Source: Pseudomonadota bacterium
Lineage (GTDB): Bacteria > Myxococcota_A > UBA796 > GCA-2862545
Length of the DNA stretch: 64,000 bases
Direction: 5' to 3'
NCBI GenBank assembly: GCA_947505245.1
Contig: CANNIZ010000003.1
Location: 1-64,000, forward strand
The notes under the pieces were generated by a model. That model searched no databases, had not been told where the DNA came from, and saw only the letters and a list, made by a program, of their open reading frames with translations. The position numbers were made by a program, and so were the translations under genes. This document shows positions 1 through 7,876 of the stretch, in pieces. Each line of letters starts with the position of its first letter. Position 1 is the stretch's first letter.

Positions 1-79
1 TCGACCCGATTGGGTCGCGCACGCACATGGAAGCGAACAACGAGCTGGAGGTCGATGAATCAACGCCGACAATTGACGA

Positions 80-139
80 CGACAACTACCCGGCCCGGTG
101 GGCATTTCTAGTTGTCGCTATGGGCAGGAATAGTTGTCG
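80..139. repeat. Inverted/direct TAGTTGTCG repeat cluster
   Basis: The 9-mer CGACAACTA (80-88) recurs as its reverse complement TAGTTGTCG at 109-117 and again at 131-139. This gives one inverted copy and two direct copies 22 bp apart. They lie exactly at the 3' end of the broken zinc-ribbon gene. They could mark a recombination junction or a short hairpin terminator; the function is not known. Confidence 0.5.
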
Positions 140-877
140 TTGCGCACCCACTCGTGATCAGACCCCTCCGGACACTTCCACCACGCCACCGTGTGAGTGC
201 CCGCTGCGACATTCTCCGGTCGCAAATCGCCGTTGTTCATTGGGTGCCACTGCGCTGCGATCTCTGGAAATTGAGCCGCAAGCGAGTTGGTCGTCGACGG
301 CTGCCTGCCCGCGCATGCGGGACATCCACGTCCGCTACCGGTTCGACTCGCGATCACGGCCTCCCATTCATGATCTGGTCCCTTTGAACACCTCCACCAC
401 GCCTTCCGGTTGCTGCCAGCCACAACCGTCTGCGGCGTTAGGTCTCCGTTCTTCGTCGGGTGCCACTGTTCCGCGACCGTGGGGAAGAGAGCCGAAAGCA
501 GGTTGGTTACAGACGCCTGCCTGCCAGAGCACGCGGGACATCCTCGGCCCTGGGTTCGATTGTTGATCGTGGCATCCCATTCATGATCTGGTCCTTGTGG
601 ACACTTCCACCAAGCCTTCTTGTCACTGCCACGCAGGGCAGCCACTCCCTCGACCTGCACGATTCGCGATAGTCGCCGCCCACTCGTGGTCATCGGCGAC
701 GGGGCACTTCCACCACACCTTCTTGCCACTACCCGCCGACACGTCCTCGGGCCGCAGATCGCCGTTCTTCGTCGGGTGCCACTGCGCCGCGATCTCGGGG
801 AAGTCGGTCAGGCGCTTGCCCTTGACCGAGGGCTTCGCGTCGTCGGTCTCGGCCTCGGTCTTCGTCTTCTTCGGCAT
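118..877 (-). pseudogene. Broken zinc-ribbon/treble-clef repeat protein
   Basis: The reading frame starts at ATG 877 (after GAAGGGGG) and encodes a Lys-rich leader, then units built on the pattern FPEIAAQWHPTKNGDL, WWKCP, DHEW, GCPAC. This is the tandem zinc-ribbon type (DUF4379-like) seen in phage-like and homing-endonuclease-associated proteins. At about 623-650 the first unit ends in GCPAWQ-stop, and the sequence resumes in another frame at GSDKKAWWKCP. About 40 residues that should link two units are missing, so a deletion between repeats plus a frameshift is the simplest explanation. Two further units follow, and the last is cut just after DHEW by the repeats near position 118. The pseudogene call is inference from repeat periodicity. 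The intact protein probably bound nucleic acid. Confidence 0.7.
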
Positions 878-935
878 GTCGAACAGTACCCCCTTCACGA
901 GTCCGAGCAAGGGCGGCGGCCGGAGATCCCTCGCG

Positions 936-1310
936 TCACCACGCCTCGAACGCGATCTGGGGCGCCCCGATCCCGCGCACCCACACGCCCCACTCTGGCT
1001 CGGGCGCGCCGAGGTACCGGCGGTACGGGAGCGTGCCGTCGAGGGCGTCATCGAACGCGATCATGTTCGGAACGATCGGCGGCGCGAACCGATCGAGGAA
1101 GGGTCGCAAAGCGTGCTCAGCCGGAACGACGTCGGAGCTTCCAACGGCGATGAAGTCGCAGACGATGTAGTGCGAGACGCCGTCAAAGACGACGCCCGTG
1201 AACACGATGTCCCAGTCATCGTCCACGTAGACGGGCACGCCGAACAGGTGCTCGAAGGTGGCGTCGGCGTCGGTGCGGGTCGGCGGCGTGGGCTCGGGTG
1301 GCATCGGCAT
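936..1310 (-). CDS. Hypothetical protein, 124 aa
   Basis: This is a compact acidic protein with a Pro-rich first dozen residues, then alternating hydrophobic/acidic segments (FEHLFGVPVYVDDDWDIVF, PEWGVWVRGIG). A good Shine-Dalgarno (GAGGAGACG) sits before the ATG at 1310. There is no signal peptide, membrane segment or recognised domain. It lies immediately upstream of the broken zinc-ribbon gene on the same strand with a 58-bp gap, so the two may have shared a transcript. The composition and ribosome site make it look like a real gene; the function is unknown. Confidence 0.6.
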   Translation of the reverse strand: MPMPPEPTPPTRTDADATFEHLFGVPVYVDDDWDIVFTGVVFDGVSHYIVCDFIAVGSSDVVPAEHALRPFLDRFAPPIVPNMIAFDDALDGTLPYRRYLGAPEPEWGVWVRGIGAPQIAFEAW

Positions 1311-1444
1311 CGTCTCCTCGTCGAGAGTGTCCGCGACGGGGCGGACAGGTTGTGTCCGTGTGGGGGGCGTGGCGAAGGAAGCAGCACCCGCCGGGCACGA
1401 AATACATCCCCCGTCCGAGCGTATCGATCGCGAGGAGGAACAAG

Positions 1445-1591
1445 ATGATCCGCTTGTTGGTCCGCCTGATGCTGCTGCCCGTCCGGCTCGCCGTGTTCGG
1501 CCTGAAGGTCGTGACCCTGCCCCTGCGATGGAGACGGCGCCAGCGCCGATGGATGGCGGTCAGGCGACTGTTCGCGCACGCCGCCGCCTGA
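1445..1591 (+). CDS. Small basic membrane-type protein, 48 aa
   Basis: An excellent ribosome site (GAGGAGGAACAAG) precedes ATG 1445. The product opens with an amphipathic/hydrophobic stretch (about residues 2-25, rich in Leu and Val with Arg spaced every 4-7 residues), followed by an Arg-rich segment (RWRRRQRRW). This suggests a membrane-associated peptide with a positive tail. It lies among short orphan genes in the accessory region. The function is unknown, and the call rests on the ribosome site and composition. Confidence 0.5.
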   Translation: MIRLLVRLMLLPVRLAVFGLKVVTLPLRWRRRQRRWMAVRRLFAHAAA

Positions 1592-1619
1592 AGCCGATTG
1601 CCGCCACGACGCGGCGCAG

Positions 1620-1871
1620 TCACCGTCGCCTCGTCCGTTTGCCCCGCGTCGAGCGCCGTCCCGGTGCCAACTCGACACCGGCGCCGCGCTCGACGGCATC
1701 TCGGAATTCGGGCCCGATCCATTCCGCGTCCGGCGCGAGGAACGTCAGCACGGCGCCGTCGTAGGCGACGACGTCAGCCGAGGCGCCCCAGCGGTACCGG
1801 GCGACTGCACGGGCGCGATCAACGTCCTCGGGCAGGAGGGGGCGGGCGATCGAGACGGTCCAGGTGCGCAT
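1620..1871 (-). CDS. Hypothetical protein, 83 aa
   Basis: This small protein has a hydrophilic/hydrophobic pattern typical of a folded domain (SIARPLLPEDVDRARAVARY, GAVLTFLAPDAEWIGPEF) and an Arg/Lys-rich tail. No clear Shine-Dalgarno precedes the ATG. It is read on the minus strand, divergent from the HTH gene that begins at 2018. No family is recognised, and it could be spurious. Confidence 0.4.
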   Translation of the reverse strand: MRTWTVSIARPLLPEDVDRARAVARYRWGASADVVAYDGAVLTFLAPDAEWIGPEFRDAVERGAGVELAPGRRSTRGKRTRRR

Positions 1872-1893
1872 GACGTGATGGTCCCGCCTGAGG

Positions 1894-1957
1894 CGGACAA
1901 GAACTGGTCCGTTCGCGGACGAAACAGGTCCCGTGACGGACGAAACCGGTACGGAAC
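1894..1957. promoter_or_regulatory. Three iteron-like repeats before the HTH gene
   Basis: CGGAC begins at 1894, 1916 and 1937. The units read CGGACaAGAACtGGTCCG, CGGACGAAACaGGTCCCG and CGGACGAAACcGGTACGG, so a motif of about 18 bp repeats every 21-22 bp, roughly two helical turns. Each unit has partial dyad symmetry (CGGAC...GGTCCG). The array lies 60-125 bp upstream of a gene with three helix-turn-helix units, so an operator bound in register by that protein is a reasonable inference. Confidence 0.5.
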
Positions 1958-2017
1958 CGCCGGGTTCAACGTTGGCAGAGTGCCCGTGAACGGGTACTCC
2001 CGGCGTCCGGAGTCCGC

Positions 2018-2869
2018 ATGGCCCAGTCCTCGACCATCGACGCGTACCTTGCAGACCTCGGTGTCAAGCCCGACGCCGACATCGCGAAGCTCGCTGGCGT
2101 CAGCGTTTCAGCGGTCTACCAATTTCGTCGCGCTCGCGGAATCGGCGTGGTGACGCGGTCAAAAACGAAGGGCACGCCCACGAAGGCGAAGGCCGCCGTG
2201 CAGTCGACGCCGAAGCCCAAGCCGACCGACACCACTCGCAAGGGCCGCCGTGGTCCCGCGAGCAAGCTCGACGCCCGACTCGACATCGTGGGTGTGCTGG
2301 CCGATGCCGATGTCGCCAAGCGCGTCGGCATCACACGGGCAGCGGTCGCCAAGTACAGGACGCGGCACGGGATCGCGCCGGGCAGCGCGTCGACCGCCAA
2401 GACGGCGGCCAAGACGAAGCGGCTCGTCGCCCAGCAGAAGAAGACGCCACCGAAGGGCCCGGCGGCCCCACGAGCGAGCAAGCTCGACGGCTTCGCTCAC
2501 CAGATCGGCGTGGTGCCGGACGCCGAGATCGCGCGCCGGGCAGGTGTTTCCCGAGAGCGCGTGCGACAGGTTCGGCTCCAACTCGGCGGCAGCGGAGCGA
2601 AGAGCGGGGAGAAGGTCGCGGTCACGGCACCTGCTCGCCAGACGGCGGCCCCGATCCCGGGGTCGAAATCGCGCCCAGCGGGCCCGGCGGGCGGGACGGC
2701 GCCGACCCCGGTGCCGACCCTCGGCACGAGCTGTTGGCGCGTCTCTTTGCGCGACGGCTCCGCGACACATCTTGCGGCGGGATCGGCTGAGGAGGCCGCG
2801 CGCCGGGCCCACGCGGCCCTTGGCGACACGGCCGTGGGCGTCGTTTGGCTCGGCTCTTTGATCGCGTAA
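2018..2869 (+). CDS. Triple helix-turn-helix DNA-binding protein
   Basis: The 283-aa protein contains three copies of a roughly 36-residue helix-turn-helix module at about residues 6-41, 84-120 and 154-190. Each follows the pattern LG(V)xPDAxIAxxAGVSxxxVxxxRxxxGI. The modules are joined by Lys/Ala/Pro-rich linkers, and a small alpha/beta tail follows after a Pro/Gly-rich spacer (from about 238). The third unit (VSRERVRQVR) resembles sigma-70 region 4 helices. Such beads-on-a-string proteins could bind repeated sites, and three repeats lie just upstream. The GmrSD-type gene follows 57 bp downstream on the same strand, suggesting co-transcription or regulation of it. The exact role is not known. 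Confidence 0.75.
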   Translation: MAQSSTIDAYLADLGVKPDADIAKLAGVSVSAVYQFRRARGIGVVTRSKTKGTPTKAKAAVQSTPKPKPTDTTRKGRRGPASKLDARLDIVGVLADADVAKRVGITRAAVAKYRTRHGIAPGSASTAKTAAKTKRLVAQQKKTPPKGPAAPRASKLDGFAHQIGVVPDAEIARRAGVSRERVRQVRLQLGGSGAKSGEKVAVTAPARQTAAPIPGSKSRPAGPAGGTAPTPVPTLGTSCWRVSLRDGSATHLAAGSAEEAARRAHAALGDTAVGVVWLGSLIA

Positions 2870-2926
2870 CGGCGATGGCGCGCTCGTTCGAGCCACGCGA
2901 TGTAGTCTCTCCCAACTGGAGCCACC

Positions 2927-4567
2927 GTGGCACATCCGCAGTCCGTGGCAGCGCTGATGAACGAGATTCGGTCGGGGACGATGGTCCTTCCCGACTTGCA
3001 GCGCGACTTCGTGTGGACCGAGGACCAGATCCGGCTCCTCCTCGACTCGATGTTGCGCGGCTACCCGTTCGGCTCGGTCCTGGCCTGGAACACGCAGTTT
3101 CTTGAGGTCTCCTACCGGGACTTCGTGGTCGACTTCCGATCGGGCCAGACGTTCACGAGCAAGGTGAAACCGGTCGGCGCGAAGCTCCGGATGGTCCTGG
3201 ACGGTCAACAGCGCCTTCAGTCGCTGTACTTGGCGATGTTTGGGACACACGATGGTCGCAGGCTCTACTTCAACGTCACCAGCGGGCCAGGAGGCACGGC
3301 GCCGGACGACGATGACGAAGGTGAGGCGGGCACGGGAGCGAACTACCGCTTCGCATTCTGGAACGACAACGCCCCGAACATGGCGCGCCGGTTCGTTCGT
3401 GTCGCCGACATCATCGCGTGGCCGACCGTCCGCGAGGATGACGAGATCGATGCGGTGGTTGCTGCGATCCCCCTGGAGGGGAACGACGCGCGGGTCGCCA
3501 AAAATAACCTTCGCAGGCTGCGACGCGTGGTCACAGATCCGAGCTTGGTCGCGGTCGAGAGCATCGATGATCACGTCATGAACGCAGCCGGAGCCCGAAC
3601 CATACCTGAAATTCTCGAAATCTTTGTCCGCGTGAACTCTGGCGGAACAAGGCTTTCACGGTCGGATCTGATGTTCAGTCTCATCAAGAGCCGCGACATC
3701 GGAGCCCGGCGCGCGTTCGACAGTCTGGTCGGCGACGTTGACCCTGGAAGTGCGCTCGGAATCGACAAGGACTTCGTGATCAAGGGTCTGCTCACCGTCT
3801 CCGACAAGCCACCGGCCTTCGACGTGGAGAACGTCGAGCGGCACTACGCGGACATGCTCGCTAAGTTCGATGACTTCTCGGGGGCTCTTCGCGCAACGAT
3901 CGACTTCTGTCGCGACGCGGACGTGGGGCTCGGAGCTTCCAAGCTCATTCAGCCGTTGAATACGCTCTTCCCGATCGTCTACTACCTGTCGCGCCAACAC
4001 CGCTGCTCTGTGCCTGTGGACCAGCGGGCGGCGCTCCGTACGGTGCTGTACTTCCTCCTGTTCAACAGCTTCGTAAAGTCCGATGCGCGCATTCGATACC
4101 TCCGCGAGGTGCTCCAGAAGCGGCCGGGAGTCGCCGTGCCCGTCGATGCGCTCCTGGCCGTGATTTCCGCCCGGCAGACCCACTTCGCGATCGCGACAAC
4201 GCCCGAGCTATTGGCGCGCAACATTCCGCTGGCCCTGAATCTTGCGCAGCCGACGGCGGCGCGCGACACGCTGTCCTGGCAGGCCGAACCCCAGATCGAC
4301 CACATCTTTCCACAGGCAACGTATCGGCCGAAACACGGCGGGCTCGTCGACGACATCGGCAACCTCGCCTACCTCGGCCGCCTTCGAAACATCCACAAGA
4401 GCGACGACGAGCCCGAGGCGTTCTTCGAGAAGCTCTCCGACGATGTGTTGAAGGCCGACTACTGCATCGATGATCGATCGCTCCTTCGGCCAGACCGGTT
4501 CACGGACTTCGTTCATCGGCGGCGTCAGGCACTAGTCGACCGGGTGAAGATCGCTCTCGGCCGCTAA
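2927..4567 (+). CDS. GmrSD-type DUF262 + HNH restriction protein
   Basis: This is a single 546-aa chain fusing the two halves of a GmrSD-like type IV restriction system. The N-terminal DUF262 part shows LPDLQRDFVW (21-30) and LDGQQRL (91-97), the ParB/Srx-like nucleotide-binding signatures of GmrS. The C-terminal DUF1524-type part has an HNH-like core (QIDHIFPQ at about 453-460, then NLAYLGRLRNIHKS), the nuclease of GmrD. The family cleaves DNA with modified cytosines or acts more broadly in phage defence. Translation starts at GTG 2927 behind GGAG. It follows the triple-HTH gene and lies in an accessory region with a recombinase, a typical defence setting. The substrate is unknown. Confidence 0.88.
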   Translation: MAHPQSVAALMNEIRSGTMVLPDLQRDFVWTEDQIRLLLDSMLRGYPFGSVLAWNTQFLEVSYRDFVVDFRSGQTFTSKVKPVGAKLRMVLDGQQRLQSLYLAMFGTHDGRRLYFNVTSGPGGTAPDDDDEGEAGTGANYRFAFWNDNAPNMARRFVRVADIIAWPTVREDDEIDAVVAAIPLEGNDARVAKNNLRRLRRVVTDPSLVAVESIDDHVMNAAGARTIPEILEIFVRVNSGGTRLSRSDLMFSLIKSRDIGARRAFDSLVGDVDPGSALGIDKDFVIKGLLTVSDKPPAFDVENVERHYADMLAKFDDFSGALRATIDFCRDADVGLGASKLIQPLNTLFPIVYYLSRQHRCSVPVDQRAALRTVLYFLLFNSFVKSDARIRYLREVLQKRPGVAVPVDALLAVISARQTHFAIATTPELLARNIPLALNLAQPTAARDTLSWQAEPQIDHIFPQATYRPKHGGLVDDIGNLAYLGRLRNIHKSDDEPEAFFEKLSDDVLKADYCIDDRSLLRPDRFTDFVHRRRQALVDRVKIALGR

Positions 4568-4730
4568 TCACGATCCTCGACCCCAGCGGCGCGCCCTTGC
4601 GCAGGCCAATCGGCAGGCCCGGGCTCTCGCGCCACCGCGCCTGCCGGACCCGGAACAGGCGCTGGGAAGGCTCGTCGGAGGGGACCAGGGCGTGGCGAAG
4701 GACCGCTTCGGCATCAACCTCGTCGGTCAA
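4568..4730 (-). pseudogene. Possible nuclease-like N-terminal gene fragment
   Basis: From a TTG at 4730 (GGAG upstream) the minus strand reads a coding-looking segment including RLFRVRQARWRESPGLPIG and APLGSRI. It resembles the start of some PD-(D/E)XK-like restriction proteins. After about position 4568 the frame runs antisense through the 3' end of the GmrSD-type gene, so any real gene is truncated there. AAGATCGCTCTC occurs on both sides (4547-4558 and 4729-4740). The family resemblance is from memory and weak. Confidence 0.3.
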
Positions 4731-4772
4731 GATCGCTCTCCAAGTTCAGCCAAGCGAAGCGTACAATATCGT

Positions 4773-5996
4773 ATGCGTCGGGTCTTCCTTCTCCTGTCGT
4801 TGTCGCTATACGGTGCCTGTGAAGGCACACCCGAGATCCTTTCGGGGGAGAACGGCTCCGTCACCGTACACGGCTACGGGATCGCGGACTTCGGCGGTCC
4901 CATCCTCGCGGGCACGCGCGTGTGCCCGACGATCGACGTGTGCAAGGACAACCCCGACTGTCCGGCGACCGCGATCGACTGCCTCGACCAGCACGCGGAC
5001 GGTGGCGCGACGATCGACGCCGAGGGGTGTTTGAGGTTGCCGACGCCGGGCAGGGTGAACTGGTCGTTCACGCCGTTGACGTGTGACATCGATCCCGCCG
5101 TGTACCAGCCCGTGGCCGATGTCATCGCCGTTGATGTAGTCGATGGTCCCGAGGTTCATGGCGACGTGTCACAGATCGAAGACACCGTCGAGGACTACGT
5201 TGCCAGCGGTGACGCTCGACTTGATCCGCCGAATCCGGACTGGAGGAACCCGCCCGGTGAACCGTACCGCGTCGTAGCGGGGTCGCCGTTCCAGTTCGAG
5301 CCGTTCCTCGCACTGGTCGACGGAACCCACGTCGCGTGGCCCCGAGACGTCACCACGTTCGAGTCGGAAGTTCGCTCGGGCGAGATGTCGCTGGAAATGG
5401 ACGGCGGCCTCGCCGTGGTCACGCTCACCGAGGGGACCGATGCGGACGTCGTCCTGGCCGCGAACGACTTCCGCTTCGCTGCGGCGCATGTTCTTGGTGT
5501 CGGCGAAGACGCACCAGACAGCATGGAGATCGTGGTCGGGTACGCGCTCGATGTCGATTCACCAGCCGCGGTCCCCTTCGGCGCTCGCGCCGTCATTCGC
5601 GATGCCGACGGGAATCTCCTGTACGGAGCACCCGTCGAGTGGGCCGTCACGGACGGTGCCCTGGCCGTCCTCGACCCGGATCACGACTTCCCGGGCCTCG
5701 ACTACACATACCTGATCGACGCCTGTTACACGCGGCCGTCGCGCGATGGGACGCGCCATGCCGAGATCGCCGCGAGGTACGACGGGATCGAAGGCACGGC
5801 CGAACTCGACTGGACGGCCGACGTGTCGACGTGGCTCGATGATGACGACATCGCCGAGATGTGCGAGGGCCACCCCGGATGCGGTTGTGCCAGCACGGGC
5901 CCGATGCCGGTCGGCACGGTGGTGTTCGTGGGCGTCGCGCTCGTCCTCCGTCGACGCCGTGTCGCCGTCAACGCGGATCGACCACGCGCCCGATGA
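4773..5996 (+). CDS. Secreted lipoprotein with MYXO-CTERM-like tail
   Basis: The start is placed at ATG 4773 because it gives a lipoprotein signal (RRVFLLLSLSLYGAC, Cys at about 16). The 407-aa product has an N-terminal Cys-containing domain, a middle beta-rich region and Ig-like strands. It ends in PGCGCASTGPMP, a hydrophobic stretch and RRRR, matching the layout of MYXO-CTERM surface-anchoring tails (Cys-Gly-Cys, membrane segment, Arg cluster). It would be exported and then anchored at the surface. The molecular function is not recognised. Its 3' end overlaps the convergent serpin gene by 29 bp. Confidence 0.75.
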   Translation: MRRVFLLLSLSLYGACEGTPEILSGENGSVTVHGYGIADFGGPILAGTRVCPTIDVCKDNPDCPATAIDCLDQHADGGATIDAEGCLRLPTPGRVNWSFTPLTCDIDPAVYQPVADVIAVDVVDGPEVHGDVSQIEDTVEDYVASGDARLDPPNPDWRNPPGEPYRVVAGSPFQFEPFLALVDGTHVAWPRDVTTFESEVRSGEMSLEMDGGLAVVTLTEGTDADVVLAANDFRFAAAHVLGVGEDAPDSMEIVVGYALDVDSPAAVPFGARAVIRDADGNLLYGAPVEWAVTDGALAVLDPDHDFPGLDYTYLIDACYTRPSRDGTRHAEIAARYDGIEGTAELDWTADVSTWLDDDDIAEMCEGHPGCGCASTGPMPVGTVVFVGVALVLRRRRVAVNADRPRAR

Positions 5997-7191
5997 ACAG
6001 GATGCTACCGGTCAGGTCGTCGCGGATGAGGAACAGGAACGGGTGATCCGCATGGAAGGCGGGTGGACCGCTGCTCACCGAGGTCGTCGTGACGATCACC
6101 ACAGCCGTCGCTGCCGCAGCCTCCGTGCCGGACTCGTCGATATCCACGAACGCCTTGTGGAAGGCGTCCGAGATGTGTAGCGACTCGACGGCCGGGTCCA
6201 CGATGCCGGAGAAGTCCGCGGGCACTTCGGGGACGTTGCCGAACGCTGTCGTCATGCCGAGCCCCTGCATCAGCGCCTTCAACGGCAACGTTGGTTCGAG
6301 GTGGAGCTTCGGGATCCACACCTCAAGCTCGCCTTGAGGTGCCGCACCCGCGACCAGTTCGTCGACCCACGCGGGTTCGATCTGCGCCTCCAGGGCCGGA
6401 AGACCGTTCGCGTCGTCCGGCAGCAGAACCACCATCGACAGCTCGTCGCCGTCGTACGGCAACTGCAACATCGAGACGCCTTCATCGCGCGCCATTCGCA
6501 GATCGCTGCCGATCTGCTGCATCGTCGGCACCGAAACCTGATCGCCCGACGCGAGCCTGAACGGCTCCTCCTTCGTGTCCGACCGCGCGAAACGGTACCG
6601 CCACGAGCCCTCGAACGCGATGGCGTTTGCGACCACGAGGCGCGCCCCATCCGTGCTGCCCGGCGGCAGGAGATCCTTGATCCGACCATCGGTCTCGTGT
6701 TCGACCCAGCCGTTGATGTCGTCCCGAGCACCCTCGGCGTTCGCCGCGAAGTCGAGCTGCTCCAGCGGCGCGTCGTAGGCGTCGGAGCAGACGGAGAGGA
6801 AGTCCGTCACGAAGGGGAAGCCGTCCTGCCCAAACAGGCGGTTCGCGATGCGCAGCTCGTACGGTCGGCCGTGGGAGCCGCTCAAGTCGCTGAGGAGCGC
6901 GCCGAATTCCTCGTGGAACGCTCCGTCGTCGGAGTCGATGTGGAGCACCGAGGCCATCTCGTCGGCAGTTTCGCCGCGAGCCCCCGCGTACGCCATCGCG
7001 AACGCGGCCGAGATGCTCAATGGCGAGTAGAACAGGTTGCCGTTATCGCTCGCAGCGGCGGCGCGGTGCAGATCCCAGGCGAAGGCGTTGTTCCCGTCGA
7101 TGACGGCGCGCAGCTCGGCGTCGGGATCCGTGATCACGCGCGGATCTGGACCGCAAGCGACGAGCAGCGAGAGGAGCAACGGAGTGTGCAT
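5968..7191 (-). CDS. Serpin-family protease inhibitor lipoprotein
   Basis: This is a 407-aa protein with a short lipoprotein signal (LLLSLLVAC, Cys 13), giving a mature serpin fold of about 390 residues, the normal length. Visible serpin features are NLFYSPLSISAAFAMAYAGA (helix B region), the ANRLFGQ segment, and a reactive-centre hinge GTEAAAATA followed by VVIVTTTSVSSGPPAF and the HPFLFLIRD strand. The small-residue hinge is the inhibitory type, so the protein should trap serine or cysteine proteases. Counting from the hinge puts P1 at a Thr, suggesting elastase-like targets (inference). It would be membrane-anchored, facing the periplasm or exterior. ATG 7191 has GGAG behind it. Confidence 0.9.
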   Translation of the reverse strand: MHTPLLLSLLVACGPDPRVITDPDAELRAVIDGNNAFAWDLHRAAAASDNGNLFYSPLSISAAFAMAYAGARGETADEMASVLHIDSDDGAFHEEFGALLSDLSGSHGRPYELRIANRLFGQDGFPFVTDFLSVCSDAYDAPLEQLDFAANAEGARDDINGWVEHETDGRIKDLLPPGSTDGARLVVANAIAFEGSWRYRFARSDTKEEPFRLASGDQVSVPTMQQIGSDLRMARDEGVSMLQLPYDGDELSMVVLLPDDANGLPALEAQIEPAWVDELVAGAAPQGELEVWIPKLHLEPTLPLKALMQGLGMTTAFGNVPEVPADFSGIVDPAVESLHISDAFHKAFVDIDESGTEAAAATAVVIVTTTSVSSGPPAFHADHPFLFLIRDDLTGSILFIGRVVDPR

Positions 7192-7239
7192 GTCTCCAGT
7201 ATCGCATCGAGCGCCCGGACTCGACGGCTGAACTTCGTC

Positions 7240-7502
7240 TTAGCCGAGCTGCTTGAGCAGCGCGCGGTTCTCCTCGACCGCGTGCTGCATCCCGGCCTCG
7301 GACGCGATCCGCACCACCTCGCGGAGAACACGGCGCGCTCCGGCTTCTCTTTCGTCGCGAGCACGTCCGCCAGCCCCTCCCGCACGAGCACGCGAAGGCC
7401 AGCTTCTCCTGCCGAGTCGGCGGAAGGCACGCCCACATCGCGCAGCCACGTCGCCGCTTCGTCCATGCGCTTCAGCCCGATCAACGCCTGGGATCCCGCC
7501 AA
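7240..7502 (-). pseudogene. Frameshifted TPR-like gene remnant
   Basis: Two frames together give a plausible tetratricopeptide-type C-terminus. One frame reads ALIGLKRMDEAATWLRDVG through LATKEKPERA. About position 7340 the sense continues in another frame as RRVLREVVRIASEAGM and ends ENRALLKQLG-stop at 7240. A single-base indel at GAGCGCGCC explains the break. No convincing start is seen upstream. It is probably the decayed 3' end of a TPR or regulator gene; a sequencing error is the alternative. Confidence 0.5.
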
Positions 7503-7563
7503 AGCGCCACTGCGCGGGGCAGCCCTTGACGTCGCGGCGATCCTGGGGCACCTTGGTATAGGT

Positions 7564-7817
7564 CATCCACGCAGCGTGGATGTCCTTGTTGTCTCCTCAT
7601 CTGCCTTGTGCAGATGTTTCAACACCTGCGCAGCGCAGTTGTTGGTGCCGGTAGCGGCGCTCGTCCTTCCCGATGAAGGCTTTCCGGGTGGGTCTACTAG
7701 ACAGCCGGTTGGCTCCTCCTCACGGATGAGTCTTGGCTCCTCCGATGGGAGTGAGCTTGTCGCCCGAATGGCGTCATCGTCCCTGCCGGAGGGGACGCAT
7801 AGCCCTCTTCTGGAGGG
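7564..7817. other. Hairpin-rich gene-free stretch
   Basis: The 370-bp interval between the TPR remnant and the gene at 7877 has no coding sequence that looks real, but it is dense in perfect or near-perfect hairpins. These are CATCCACG/CGTGGATG (7564-7582), CATCTGC/GCAGATG (7598-7616), an 11-bp stem with one mismatch (7620-7644), CTCC/GGAG (7740-7751), GTCCC/GGGAC (7779-7796) and CCCTC/GAGGG (7803-7817). There is also an 11-bp direct repeat TTGGCTCCTCC (7709-7719 and 7733-7743). It could be a structured RNA, a long 5' leader of the downstream gene, or mobile-element debris. Confidence 0.4.
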
Positions 7818-7876
7818 ACCCATCGATGTCATCCGCCGCACGCACGCGGTCGTGGTGACCACACGAGAGCACCGAC

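Noticed and set aside
5968-7191. Serpin gene as eukaryotic contamination
   Set aside because: It has a bacterial lipoprotein signal and no introns, and overlaps a bacterial gene.
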